Source of the DNA: Legionella steigerwaltii
GTDB taxonomy: Bacteria; Pseudomonadota; Gammaproteobacteria; Legionellales; Legionellaceae
Direction of reading: 5' to 3'
Length of the DNA stretch: 38,110 bases
Assembly (NCBI RefSeq): GCF_001468065.1
Contig: NZ_LNYZ01000043.1
Location: 1 to 38,110 of the forward strand
Below, one piece after another: positions 1 through 8,208 of the stretch (the first letter of the stretch is position 1; every line of letters begins with the position of its first letter). A model generated the notes under the pieces. That model saw only the letters and a list, made by a program, of their open reading frames with translations, did not search any database and was not told the origin of the DNA. A program made the position numbers and the translations under genes.

Positions 1-761
1 AAAATTATGAATTTTTTTAAGAAAAATGAGACTAAATATGCTGCATGGGAATAATCAACTTTTAGACGCCAGGGTAATAAAACACTCGGTTTATACATTA
101 AGACGAACTGGTCCTCTCCTTCACCTATCACAGGAAGCTTAAAGTGATCACATATTTTATTTACTGCATCGTTAGTGATTTGGTATCGGTCCGCAATTTC
201 TGCAATGGTCCATTTGCAAACGAAAAAAGAATTTTTTTCCAATTTCTGCTTCAAGCCATCATGCAGATGGTTGTAAATTTTTTGTGTATCAATCAAACCC
301 GTTTCACCACCTAATTCTGATGGTTGAAAACAACAAAAACAAAGATAACTTGGAACATCAGTGGAATAATAATTTTCAGTGTGAAATCCACCTAGATAAA
401 GTGTTCCTCCCGTTTTATAAACAGTATTGGTGTGTAAAACGTACTTGAAATTATTGACATGATCTCGGCCATTTTCAGACATAAACGCTTCGCTAATACC
501 TCGAAACTCTGGGATACTTAAAATGATCCTTTCGAATTGTTCATCAGTTTCAATATTAAAGCCTCTTAATAATACAGCACCATAACGCGCCATATCATCA
601 AGAATTTGCTGGGAATTGGATGCTAAAAACTGTTGCAAAAATCCGAAATCCGAAGAGCCATTTGCTTCGATCACCAATGGCATTTCATTTTCTTCAGATT
701 GAATGAGTCGTTCATCCTGGCGAAGAAACCGTGTGACAACACCGTGGTACTCCTTGTGCAT
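1..761 (-). CDS. Clavaminate synthase/TauD-like Fe(II)/2-oxoglutarate oxygenase (3' end outside window)
   Basis: This minus-strand reading frame starts at ATG 761 and stays open for 253 codons to the left edge, so the C-terminus is missing. It has hallmarks of the TauD/TfdA and clavaminate-synthase-like oxygenases: GAVLLRGF at residues 61-68, an iron-binding HTE at 127-129 after a Leu-Gly-Gly-Phe turn, and GGETGLID at 151-158. HxE rather than HxD is the form seen in clavaminate synthase. The second His and the 2-oxoglutarate-binding Arg should lie beyond the edge. Such enzymes hydroxylate or desaturate small molecules or amino acids using Fe(II), O2 and 2-oxoglutarate; the substrate cannot be told. 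A G-rich ribosome binding site precedes the start. It lies 76 bases downstream of the U-box gene on the same strand, so co-transcription is possible. Family call firm, function open. Confidence 0.8.
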   Translation of the reverse strand, partial: MHKEYHGVVTRFLRQDERLIQSEENEMPLVIEANGSSDFGFLQQFLASNSQQILDDMARYGAVLLRGFNIETDEQFERIILSIPEFRGISEAFMSENGRDHVNNFKYVLHTNTVYKTGGTLYLGGFHTENYYSTDVPSYLCFCCFQPSELGGETGLIDTQKIYNHLHDGLKQKLEKNSFFVCKWTIAEIADRYQITNDAVNKICDHFKLPVIGEGEDQFVLMYKPSVLLPWRLKVDYSHAAYLVSFFLKKFII

Positions 762-837
762 ACCCCCAAACTTCCTTATTAAATTGCCATAAAAAACTAT
801 ACCATAAAAAATGAAAATACAATCAATAGAACGCTTA

Positions 838-1953
838 TTATGTTGATTTAACTAATTGCGTTTTTTCAGAAAGGGTTATTGCCAAATAATATTCTTGTTG
901 CATGTAAAAATCAGGCCAAGCTTTAATAAATTGTCTTAAATTTACATTATCTACAAGGGACTTCCCTCTAATATCCTGACTGGTTATTGGATCTGGAATA
1001 GGAACAGTATTACTTACTGAGGGCAGATCAACTTGTTTACTGCTAATCCATTTCGTTATAGAGCTTTTTTCAAATGAATGTCCACTAGGACTTAAAACGG
1101 GTTCGTTCATCGTGTTAAATAAAATTGGATCCTTGATATCTTCTTCTACCTTTTGCAATTTCGCCCAATACTCTTCAGGACTTAAAGAAGTTGCAGAGAC
1201 GTAATTAATAATGGTCTTGAGTTTGAAATTTGGATAAAAGTGTTTTCCTTCTTCCAAATCAGGGTATTTTTCCAATAGATTAGAACGTTCATAGCTAATG
1301 CCATCACGTACCAATGTAACCGGGTCTTTCATCACTTTTATTTGCCCAGACTTTATTGTTGTCAATGGGCAAGAAAGTGCAATCAGCATACCCTCTGGCA
1401 AATTGACCGTTGTAGGCTCCAGTTTTGAGCTAAGAGAGTCTTCTTCGGGAAGACTTGCGTCCGTACGGTAGGATGTATAACCTATGGATGTTGTTTCTTG
1501 CCCTACTTTTGGATTAATTCTATTTTCTACTTCATAACCATTTTCGGATAGAATTTTTAATAATCCAGGAAGATGGGGTTGTGTATTCTCATCGGTCATT
1601 TGGATAATACCACCCGCTGAATCAACAACAACAAAAAATTCATCACTTAATGGGGCGGCATTATTCACAATCCATCCTACGCTATTTGACAACATATAAC
1701 GTTGAGGCACATTCATTTGCCATTGAGCGAGCTGTTTATTCCAACTAATGGATTGAACTGTGAGTAATCCGTCTACTCGGCTATCCCGTATCAACCATAG
1801 CTTACTGCCGTTTTCTTGCAATTGAGTGACCTTCGTAGAGGATACTTTTAACCATTCAGCTTTAGAAAAAAGAATGAGATTGGTTTCTTCTGGTCCCATT
1901 TTACCGTAGATAAAAACGTTCGCATCGTCCATGTCTTCAACCTTAAGCTGCAT
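838..1953 (-). CDS. Tandem U-box protein, probable Dot/Icm effector E3 ubiquitin ligase
   Basis: A 371-residue hydrophilic protein with two U-box-like domains. The first (about 185-252) has CPLT at 195-198, VMKDPVTL at 207-214, DGISYER at 217-223 and a terminal YPN...LK..I (240-249). The second (about 272-346) has DPILFNTMNEPV, SGHSFEKSSITKW at 290-302 and NVNLRQFIKAW at 336-346. These positions match the U-box core (DPV, G-x-x-Y/F-x-R/K, PN/N-x-x-L-x-x-I). U-boxes recruit E2 enzymes; two in one bacterial protein recalls Legionella LubX, though here both lie in the C-terminal half after an unrelated 180-residue region that may bind substrate. No signal peptide or membrane segment is seen. Start chosen at ATG 1953 behind an AGGAG site. 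Export by Dot/Icm and ligase activity are inferred. Confidence 0.75.
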   Translation of the reverse strand: MQLKVEDMDDANVFIYGKMGPEETNLILFSKAEWLKVSSTKVTQLQENGSKLWLIRDSRVDGLLTVQSISWNKQLAQWQMNVPQRYMLSNSVGWIVNNAAPLSDEFFVVVDSAGGIIQMTDENTQPHLPGLLKILSENGYEVENRINPKVGQETTSIGYTSYRTDASLPEEDSLSSKLEPTTVNLPEGMLIALSCPLTTIKSGQIKVMKDPVTLVRDGISYERSNLLEKYPDLEEGKHFYPNFKLKTIINYVSATSLSPEEYWAKLQKVEEDIKDPILFNTMNEPVLSPSGHSFEKSSITKWISSKQVDLPSVSNTVPIPDPITSQDIRGKSLVDNVNLRQFIKAWPDFYMQQEYYLAITLSEKTQLVKST

Positions 1954-2154
1954 TTTTTCTCCTCATTATCAATGTTGCATTGTATGCTTGGATTAGAGCA
2001 CACAGATGTATTTGGAAGGGCAAAAATTGTTTATAGACTTTAGCTGCAAATTTTTCAACTTTTTGATAAAAAAATATCTCAAAAGCTAATTAACTTGTGA
2101 TCATAGTGTGAGTAGGATTCTATCCAAATAACGATTCCGCAGTAAAAGATAAAG

Positions 2155-2192
2155 GGCACATGCCAAAGCTCAATTGAGTTTTAGCTTGTGCC
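2155..2192 (-). terminator. Probable intrinsic terminator after the 2207-3112 gene
   Basis: The hairpin has outer arms ggcaca/tgtgcc and an inner self-complementary ctcaattgag. It starts 15 bases past the stop codon of the minus-strand gene and is followed on that strand by a T-rich stretch (ctttatctttt). The stem is imperfect, with unpaired bases between the outer and inner helices. Confidence 0.45.
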
Positions 2193-2206
2193 GTCATGTA
2201 TATTAA

Positions 2207-3112
2207 TTACAGCATCGCCGTAGGTTTGGACGTATGCGATTCATCTTCTTTTTCGGGAGTATTTGATTTTTCTTGCCACCAATATTTTAGGCGTTGGGCA
2301 CCATGCAGTGCTGCTTTATATAAATCGGGAAGAATGGATACAATGGCCTGAAGATAATCAGTAAACCCACCTCGATTAAAGCCATAAATACAACGACTAA
2401 ATTCGGCACCCTTTTTACTTAACGCAATCGTATCGTCTTGCTTAGCATTTTGTTTAGAGAAAAATCCTAATTGAAATCTACTTTCATACGCTTCTAATTC
2501 CTTGCCAAATTCTTTTTCAATATCATCTGCAATCAAATGATTGACTTGATCCTTAGTAAGAACAGGATAAAGTGCCGCCATCATATTACGTATTGCTTCA
2601 TTCTTTGTGAGATTAGGGATAGAATTTTTTCGCTTATCTGGACCTTCCCCAAGACACCAATTACATACCCCGACTAAAAGTGTTAATGATTCATGATACT
2701 CGGCATATGCGGTAGCACGTTGGTTTATAAAGTAGGCCGTTGCGGCCCAGCCTATCCAACCTAAAAAACCAACAACTGGAAGAAAAGACAAGGCTGTTGC
2801 TGCGACACCAAAAGCCACGCTTCCTGCAATTTTTTGATCAATACTTTTTAGTTGCGTTGATTTTTCTTTAAAAAGTGCAGTGCATTTATTTAAAAATTCG
2901 ATATGATTTCGAGTAGCTATTCGAAAATTCTGCTCATCTTGAATGTGAATAGCAAGCTTATTGCCATCAGCAGCCTTTGCGTCCTTTTCAATAGTAAAAT
3001 ATTGTTGTGACTCTAATTGCCGTGTGTACAGATCGCTAGTGATACCAAGTTGAGGAACTGGTGTTTCAAGTTGCTTTTTTATCCCAAAAGTTTCTAATAA
3101 TGATGCTGTCAT
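2207..3112 (-). CDS. Unknown protein with a central hydrophobic hairpin, possible effector
   Basis: I do not recognise this 301-residue protein. It is mostly hydrophilic, but residues about 95-130 form a hydrophobic stretch long enough for two close membrane passes, with a short VVGFLGWIGW turn in the middle. There is no N-terminal signal peptide. The first 90 residues and the region after 160 are charged, and the C-terminus (KEDESHTSKPTAML) is polar with a short acidic run, as in many Legionella type IV effectors. A hydrophobic hairpin within a soluble protein is typical of effectors that insert into host membranes, but this is inference. It stands alone, with a hairpin terminator after its stop codon. 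Start ATG 3112. Confidence 0.6.
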   Translation of the reverse strand: MTASLLETFGIKKQLETPVPQLGITSDLYTRQLESQQYFTIEKDAKAADGNKLAIHIQDEQNFRIATRNHIEFLNKCTALFKEKSTQLKSIDQKIAGSVAFGVAATALSFLPVVGFLGWIGWAATAYFINQRATAYAEYHESLTLLVGVCNWCLGEGPDKRKNSIPNLTKNEAIRNMMAALYPVLTKDQVNHLIADDIEKEFGKELEAYESRFQLGFFSKQNAKQDDTIALSKKGAEFSRCIYGFNRGGFTDYLQAIVSILPDLYKAALHGAQRLKYWWQEKSNTPEKEDESHTSKPTAML

Positions 3113-3280
3113 TTTGGCCTACTCTTAAATAAAAGAGGCATTCTAAATTTTATTTAGCCTAATGACAATAAATAAATAAATGTGCAAAAATAGTTCTTAT
3201 AACTATTTTTTAATACCATAATGAAGCGTAGTGATTTTCAAGACACTGAATGTGCTGAGGCGTTGGCTGAATCAATGTTT

Positions 3281-3523
3281 TTAATTTTTTTTAGCAATTA
3301 ATTGTTTAATATCAATTGCTATTTCACGGATTGTTTGCCCTTTATTGATATCATTTCGAATATCCAGATCAAACTCATCCTCTAAGTCAAAAAATAAATT
3401 AACTAAATCCAGAGATCTAGGGACAATCTGGTCAATTGATTGATCCAAATCAATCTTCTCTGGTGGGATTTCCTGCGTTCTAGCAATTAAATTAACAACA
3501 CGACGTTCTACTGTCTGCTCCAT
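3281..3523 (-). CDS. Orphan acyl-carrier-protein-like protein
   Basis: An 80-residue acidic, helical protein with the length and pattern of an acyl or peptidyl carrier protein. The phosphopantetheine-site motif reads PRSLDLV at residues 35-41, with Ser37 as the likely attachment residue, followed by the acidic recognition helix LFFDLEDEFDLDI (43-55). Carrier proteins normally have Asp before the Ser (DSL); here it is Arg. No ketosynthase, adenylation domain or transferase lies next to it, so it is an orphan, unlike AcpP, which sits in the fab cluster. It may serve a specialised acyl transfer step. Start ATG 3523 follows an AAAGGGA site. Alternative: a carrier-like fold that is no longer modified. 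Confidence 0.7.
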   Translation of the reverse strand: MEQTVERRVVNLIARTQEIPPEKIDLDQSIDQIVPRSLDLVNLFFDLEDEFDLDIRNDINKGQTIREIAIDIKQLIAKKN

Positions 3524-3661
3524 AAAAAATCCCTTTTTGGTGTTCGACTGTTAATGCCACTTCTATGGAGTATACAACCTGCTTTCATTCAACTCCATTA
3601 ATATTTATCCGTCCCTAAATTCATTAAAAATTTTTTCCCATTTGCAAACCGCAGTATCGAT

Positions 3662-3994
3662 TTAAAAACCAAATCGTTTAAAGCACTGAGCTCCCAATGA
3701 TTTCATCGCACTGCATTGAATGATTGTGGTTGTTGCTTCTGCATCATTTGCTATTTGAATGACAAAAGAACGACCATTGGAACATGCAACATTCCAATAT
3801 GCGGCATCATTTATATCGAGACCTTGATAAAAAGATCCAATTGGAATACAGGGTTCACCGGCTGCATTGATAATACCGCTTAGAATTTGTGTTTTCTGTT
3901 CTGATGTTCTGCTTAATAAAATACTGTTAGCGATATTGGCATAATTACAAGAAGTAAATGCTAATAGGAAAAGCATCATCATAGACTTACGCAT
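3662..3994 (-). CDS. Small exported protein, possible lipoprotein, unknown function
   Basis: A 110-residue protein with a short basic N-terminus, a hydrophobic segment (residues 5-13) and a possible lipobox ending at Cys16 (AFTSC). Phe at -3 is unusual for a lipobox, so a signal peptidase I site a few residues later, after the Ala at 19, is also possible. The mature part has four cysteines (49, 71, 94, 103), allowing periplasmic disulfides. It has repeated short hydrophobic strands and no enzyme motif I recognise. Start ATG 3994 lies behind AGGATG. Its neighbour at 4184-4453 is also a small exported protein on the same strand, but the 190-base gap argues against a tight operon. Confidence 0.6.
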   Translation of the reverse strand: MRKSMMMLFLLAFTSCNYANIANSILLSRTSEQKTQILSGIINAAGEPCIPIGSFYQGLDINDAAYWNVACSNGRSFVIQIANDAEATTTIIQCSAMKSLGAQCFKRFGF

Positions 3995-4183
3995 AATGCA
4001 TCCTTAAAATTGAGCTGCATCCCCACAGGAAAATTTTGGTCTATATGATGTTATTCTAGAATATGGAATGGCTTTCTTCATTTCAATTTGAAAAATTTAT
4101 AATCAAAATATTAAGATTTTTTGCTGATCGGAATATGGAAGAGCTACTCCAAAGCTCATTCCAAACCACGAATCAATTAATGC

Positions 4184-4453
4184 TTAGCGTTCGTCACAAA
4201 CAGTATAATATCCATGGCGAAAAGGATTATTGCGTGATCTAAACCTATAGTTACGACAACGTTGTCCCTGATCATCGGTGTATCGTCTATCCAATCGAAA
4301 TGAAAAATCACCGAAATTCATATCTTGTTGCCATTCTCGTTGTTGACGAGCTCTATCTTCTTCGTCCATGTGTTTCAAATATTTACTGAGCTTGCTGGCA
4401 TGACCTACTGAAAAGAAGGAAGCAAGCAGTAAAAGTACGATTATTTTTTTCAT
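4184..4453 (-). CDS. Small exported Arg-rich protein
   Basis: An 89-residue protein with a clear signal peptide (MKKIIVLLLLASFFSVGHA, cleavage near residue 19). The mature part is about 70 residues, strongly charged and rich in Arg, Asp and aromatic residues. Two cysteines (CRNYRF and YTVCDER) could form a disulfide. The pattern Gly-Gln-x-Cys-Arg-x-Tyr followed by a C-terminal Tyr-x-x-Cys faintly resembles the C-terminal domain of 17-kDa surface antigen lipoproteins, but the match is too short to name it. Periplasmic location is likely. Confidence 0.6.
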   Translation of the reverse strand: MKKIIVLLLLASFFSVGHASKLSKYLKHMDEEDRARQQREWQQDMNFGDFSFRLDRRYTDDQGQRCRNYRFRSRNNPFRHGYYTVCDER

Positions 4454-4584
4454 AACTAGACCTTAAAAAACACAAAAAGCACGCTATTAAACCACAGTTG
4501 CCTTTAATAAACAAAAAATTAAAAGAACGAGAAAGAATGTGTATACTAGAGATATTTAAGTTATTGAATTATAGGAATTCCTAC

Positions 4585-5277
4585 ATGCCAGGACAGCCAT
4601 TTAAAATCACTATGCCTTTCATTTTGTTCAGCATGGTACTTTATCTTATCTTACTTTCTTTTATCCAATATCCTTTGACCACTTTACTTAAACCCATTCC
4701 CATTGCTTTACTTATGCTTTTTACACTACAAGTCAATTGCACGAATCAGGTAAAAATCTTGTTACTCTTTGCCTTAGGATTTTCATTAATTGGTGATGTT
4801 TTTTTAACCTTGCCAATAAAAATGGCATTGCAAATAGGAATCTTAGCGTTTATGGCAACGCACTGTACCTATATCTGTTTGTTTTTAAAAAACATACAAT
4901 TTCGCAGCAAAAACGTGCTTTCTTTTTTACCTATCTTAATATTTGTCTTAGTAAGCTTCTACTTTTTATCCCCCTATTTGGGAGAAATGAAAAAACCGGT
5001 AGCTGCTTATCTCTGCCTGCTCACCTTAATGGTCTTTTGCGCATTCCAAGTAAAACAGCAATCCCTGTTGACCCGGATTGGAGCTTGTCTCTTTTTGTTG
5101 TCTGACTTTGTTCTGTCCCTAAACTTATTTGTTTTATCAAATAATAAACCAACAGCCGTGTTAATTATGTTGTTCTATTACATTGCCCAGTTTTTATTGG
5201 TGGTAAGTATCACTCAGACAAAAGAACTAATGTTCCTCAAATTACACAGAGTATTTCGTGGTTTAAAACTGGCGTAG
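4585..5277 (+). CDS. YhhN family membrane protein (lysoplasmalogenase-like)
   Basis: A polytopic membrane protein of 230 residues with about eight hydrophobic helices. Its core motifs fit the YhhN/TMEM86 family: GFSLIGDVFL, then GILAFMATHCTYI, and near the C-terminus GACLFLLSDFVL followed by FYYIAQFLL. Family members include lysoplasmalogenases that cleave the vinyl-ether bond of lysoplasmalogens; in bacteria the substrate is mostly unknown. The frame is open further upstream (TTG 4498, ATG 4537), but ATG 4585 has a well-spaced AGGA site and gives a length close to the family norm of about 210-230. It converges on the small membrane protein ending at 5282 with almost no gap. Confidence 0.8.
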   Translation: MPGQPFKITMPFILFSMVLYLILLSFIQYPLTTLLKPIPIALLMLFTLQVNCTNQVKILLLFALGFSLIGDVFLTLPIKMALQIGILAFMATHCTYICLFLKNIQFRSKNVLSFLPILIFVLVSFYFLSPYLGEMKKPVAAYLCLLTLMVFCAFQVKQQSLLTRIGACLFLLSDFVLSLNLFVLSNNKPTAVLIMLFYYIAQFLLVVSITQTKELMFLKLHRVFRGLKLA

Positions 5278-5281
5278 ACTA

Positions 5282-5611
5282 TTAGATAACAAGAGAAAAC
5301 AATCTTAAAAGATAGAATAACCAAGTCGTCAAAACAACAATTGCGATGTTGGCAATCAAACCAATCTTGTTTTTTCCTAAAATTAGGGAAAAAACATATC
5401 GTGCCAATTCAGTCACAAAAAATAAAATTAAATAGGTCGCAAATATTACGAAAAATGCCCAATAGAGACACTCTTGGTTAATATAAAAAGGCACAAATTG
5501 TGTCGTAAGCCCTGCGCCTTTTTTATAACATAAACTAAAAAAATAATGCCTGTCATAGATAACTAAAAAAATTATCGCGTACAAACGAAGAAAATTTATA
5601 GTGTATAACAT
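5282..5611 (-). CDS. Small membrane protein, unknown
   Basis: A 109-residue hydrophobic protein with three likely membrane helices: residues about 5-25, 48-70 and 83-105, the last rich in Ile, Val and Leu. The loops are short and carry a few Lys and Arg. No family motif is recognised. The stop codon is four bases past the end of the convergent YhhN gene, so the two share a junction without room for a terminator. The ribosome binding site is weak (AGAGA). The hydrophobic pattern and size suggest a real gene, but it could be spurious. Confidence 0.5.
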   Translation of the reverse strand: MLYTINFLRLYAIIFLVIYDRHYFFSLCYKKGAGLTTQFVPFYINQECLYWAFFVIFATYLILFFVTELARYVFSLILGKNKIGLIANIAIVVLTTWLFYLLRLFSLVI

Positions 5612-5670
5612 GGTATATTTCTCTGATGTGCTCGATATGACAAGACCTGTGCTATGAATGCTGAGTGTTT

Positions 5671-5752
5671 TGTAGTCTGGGTGCAGCGTAGCGGAACCCG
5701 GAGAATACTATATTAACGATCCCGGGTTCCGCTACGCTGCACCCAGGCTACA
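5671..5752. repeat. Palindromic repeat, copy 1
   Basis: The outer arms tagtctgggtgcagcgtagc and gctacgctgcacccaggcta are near-complementary; the inner arms carry ggaaccc and gggttcc around a short AT-rich loop. It lies between two minus-strand genes. An extra half-arm (acccaggctaca) recurs around 5775-5785, suggesting a second, decayed insertion next to it. Confidence 0.85.
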
Positions 5753-5794
5753 AAACTAATCCAGGCCACAATTCACCCAGGCTACATCCATTTT

Positions 5795-6211
5795 TTATCC
5801 CATTTTTTTGTATGCGTCATGACCAATAAAACGGGCTCCTGGGCCTTCATGAGCAATGTCGCTTGCTTGCTTATTCAGTATGGAAATTGTATCAATGGCT
5901 TGTTGATTTTTGTCAAAATGACCACTAACACTCAATACGGACTCACACATTGGGTAAACAACACTGAAGGATAGTACGTTACCTACGGTATAACCCGTAA
6001 TAGGTCTTTTTTGCTTAATTGCTTGTGGACAGGTTTTTGATGCAACTGCTGTAGTGAAATAACCTTCAACTTTATTATCTGCCACAATATTAAGCTCTAA
6101 AATTGAACCTCTTTCATTTTTATAGGTAACTGTTTTTTGCGCTGCAAAAACAGAGTGCGTGCATAAAGAAGACAGTGCAATTGTAACGCAAAAAAACGAT
6201 TTAAAACTCAT
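5795..6211 (-). CDS. Exported avidin-family protein with a degenerate biotin pocket
   Basis: A 138-residue protein with a signal peptide (about residues 1-24, ending SVFAA). The mature part follows the avidin/streptavidin beta-barrel order: N-E-R-G-S (streptavidin N23 and S27), VEGYFTTAV (Y43/S45 region), ITGYTVG, LSFSVVY, SVSGHF, a strand starting IDT, and finally GHDAYKK, matching streptavidin GHDTF with D128. By my hand alignment the three pocket tryptophans are replaced (W79 by Tyr, W92 by Val, W108 by Ser), Y43 by Phe and S45 by Thr. Biotin binding may therefore be weak, lost or changed to another ligand. Start ATG 6211 has a perfect GAGGAG site; the frame is open to a TTG at 6229. Divergent from the efflux operon. 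Confidence 0.75.
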   Translation of the reverse strand: MSFKSFFCVTIALSSLCTHSVFAAQKTVTYKNERGSILELNIVADNKVEGYFTTAVASKTCPQAIKQKRPITGYTVGNVLSFSVVYPMCESVLSVSGHFDKNQQAIDTISILNKQASDIAHEGPGARFIGHDAYKKMG

Positions 6212-6370
6212 TAAGATACTCCTCGGCAATTTTTAAATTCTTAGCGATTTAACTTCGAGTTGTTGTTTAACATGTTACTAAGGTGAGGTCAAATAGTATC
6301 CGCATTCCTGCCTGGCAATATAAGCTAGCTATGTCATTACTTATGATTTAATTCAATTGGTTCACTCTTT

Positions 6371-6399
6371 TTGACACACAGAATTCTTGAGCTTAATAT
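6371..6399 (+). promoter_or_regulatory. Sigma-70-type promoter for the efflux operon
   Basis: A consensus -35 TTGACA (6371-6376), a 17-base spacer and a -10 TAATAT (6394-6399), followed by a leader of about 70 bases before the operon's first gene at 6477. Confidence 0.5.
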
Positions 6400-6476
6400 A
6401 CATATTTATTTTCCACAGGTAGCATATCTGCTGATATTCTCGCAGTATTAACTAAAAAGCACAGGATGGATTTGAA

Positions 6477-7313
6477 ATGCGTAAATTGCTGTTCATTGGA
6501 TTGACTGCCTTACTGCTAACAGCCTGTGGGAAAGAAAATAAGTCTTTTAGTGGGTATATTGATGCGGATCTTGTCTATTTGTCCGCAGATTTTGCTGGAC
6601 GACTGACTGACCTCGCCATACTAAGAGGGCAACGGGTCAAAAACAATCAATTTCTATTTAGACTAGAACAAACCAGCGAGCTTTATAATGTACAAATGAG
6701 CAAGTTAAACAAAAAAGATCTGCTCGCTCAACGCCAACAAACTTTGACCCAACTCCAATACAATGAAATCAATTATCGTCGTATCCAGGAAATGCGGAAA
6801 CAAAATGCAGCCAGCCAAAATGATCTCGATGCTGCACAAAGAGATTTAAACATTTCAAAAGAACAGCTTACTGGGATTGACGCTAAAATTAAAAACAATC
6901 AGGCTGATACTGCTGATAAGAAATGGCAAGTGACGCGCAAAGAAAACTTTGCCACAGATAATGGAATTATATTTGATACTTATTATACACGAGGTGAATT
7001 TGTTCAGGCAGGCGCCCCCGTTCTTTCCTTAGTTACAAAAAAAAATATTAAAGCCGTATTTTTCGTTCCTGAGGAACGACTCGATCAATTACGCCTTAAT
7101 GCACGAGTTAAAATCAAGACGGATCATAATCCTAATTTTGCAACGGGTCATATCTTCTACATCTCAAACATTGCTGAATACACGCCACCTGTCATTTACT
7201 CTCGTGAAGAGCGTCAGCGCCTTGTATTTCGGGTTGAAGCAAAAATCAACTGTCCTGATCTAGAAAAAATTCACCTAGGCCACCCCGTTACCTTGGAATT
7301 AGCTAATGAGTGA
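6477..7313 (+). CDS. HlyD/EmrA-type periplasmic membrane fusion lipoprotein
   Basis: A 278-residue periplasmic adaptor for an ABC efflux pump. The lipobox LLTAC puts the lipidated cysteine at residue 17. Next come the first half of a biotinyl-lipoyl-like domain (SGYIDADLVYLSADFAGRL), a Gln/Lys-rich alpha-helical hairpin (about 65-150), the second lipoyl half (NGIIFDTYYTRGEFVQAGAP) and a beta-barrel with FVPEERLDQL. It would link the inner membrane transporter to the outer membrane channel. It is shorter than typical adaptors (320-400) and resembles YbhG/YhiI. It overlaps the ATPase gene by 8 bases. ATG 6477 is preceded by AGGATGGA. Confidence 0.88.
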   Translation: MRKLLFIGLTALLLTACGKENKSFSGYIDADLVYLSADFAGRLTDLAILRGQRVKNNQFLFRLEQTSELYNVQMSKLNKKDLLAQRQQTLTQLQYNEINYRRIQEMRKQNAASQNDLDAAQRDLNISKEQLTGIDAKIKNNQADTADKKWQVTRKENFATDNGIIFDTYYTRGEFVQAGAPVLSLVTKKNIKAVFFVPEERLDQLRLNARVKIKTDHNPNFATGHIFYISNIAEYTPPVIYSREERQRLVFRVEAKINCPDLEKIHLGHPVTLELANE

Positions 7314-8208
7314 TCTTGCAATTGATGTAAAAGAATTAACCAAAAAATTCGATGAAAAGGTCGCTGTAGATCGCATTAACTTACAAGTAGAGAAAGGCTC
7401 CATCTTTGGATTCTTGGGTTCAAACGGTAGTGGTAAGACCACAACGATTCGCATGATTTGTGGACTGTTAACCCCCACAGATGGTGAAGGGACTTGTCTT
7501 GGTTATGATATTCGAAAACAAAGTGATGAAATAAAAAAACGAACAGGCTATATGCCTCAAAAATTTAGCTTTTATATGGGATTAACGGTCAATGAAAATC
7601 TTCGCTTTATTGCAGATATTTTTCAGGTAAAAAATTCAGCTAAAGCAATAGAAGAAATTATAAAAGATTTAGGGCTCGAGGACTATCGCAAGGTGCAAGC
7701 GGTCAATTTATCAGGAGGATGGAAGCAACGTTTGGCCTTGGCATGCAGCTTACTGCATAAACCTCAATTATTATTCTTAGATGAACCTACTGCAGGAGTT
7801 GATCCTAAAGCGCGTAAAGAATTTTGGGATTATTTACATAAAATTTCTTCACGTGATGGCACCACCATTCTCGTAACAACGCACTACATGGATGAAGCCG
7901 AAAAGTGTACCGACCTAGCATACATTAATATAGGGAAATTATTGTATACAGGCAGCACAAGAGATTTAATTCCACACTCAAAAGTCAAAACTTATGTATT
8001 AGAAACTGATAGGAAAAAACAAAATCCTTTAATGGAAAAAATACAGAATTCATATCCAAAGCTGTTAGCTTCAATTGTAAATAATGAATTACGTATTTCA
8101 TCAAAAAATCACCAATTATTAAAGCAGATGATCGACGAAAACAGCGACCTGTCATTTAAAGAAACTACACCTTCTTTTGAAGAGGTGTTTATCGGATTAA
8201 TGCGATGA
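7306..8208 (+). CDS. ABC transporter ATP-binding protein (drug/efflux type)
   Basis: A 300-residue nucleotide-binding subunit with all motifs intact: Walker A GSNGSGKT (38-45), Q-loop Gln85, signature LSGGW (135-139), Walker B LLFLDE (155-160) with catalytic Glu160, and H-loop His193. The C-terminal extension (about 210-300) is typical of ABC-2/DrrA/YbhF-type exporters. It powers the permease encoded immediately downstream, whose start overlaps its stop by 4 bases, indicating translational coupling. Unlike E. coli YbhF and RbbA it has a single ATPase domain, so it should act as a homodimer. Confidence 0.93.
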   Translation: MSDLAIDVKELTKKFDEKVAVDRINLQVEKGSIFGFLGSNGSGKTTTIRMICGLLTPTDGEGTCLGYDIRKQSDEIKKRTGYMPQKFSFYMGLTVNENLRFIADIFQVKNSAKAIEEIIKDLGLEDYRKVQAVNLSGGWKQRLALACSLLHKPQLLFLDEPTAGVDPKARKEFWDYLHKISSRDGTTILVTTHYMDEAEKCTDLAYINIGKLLYTGSTRDLIPHSKVKTYVLETDRKKQNPLMEKIQNSYPKLLASIVNNELRISSKNHQLLKQMIDENSDLSFKETTPSFEEVFIGLMR

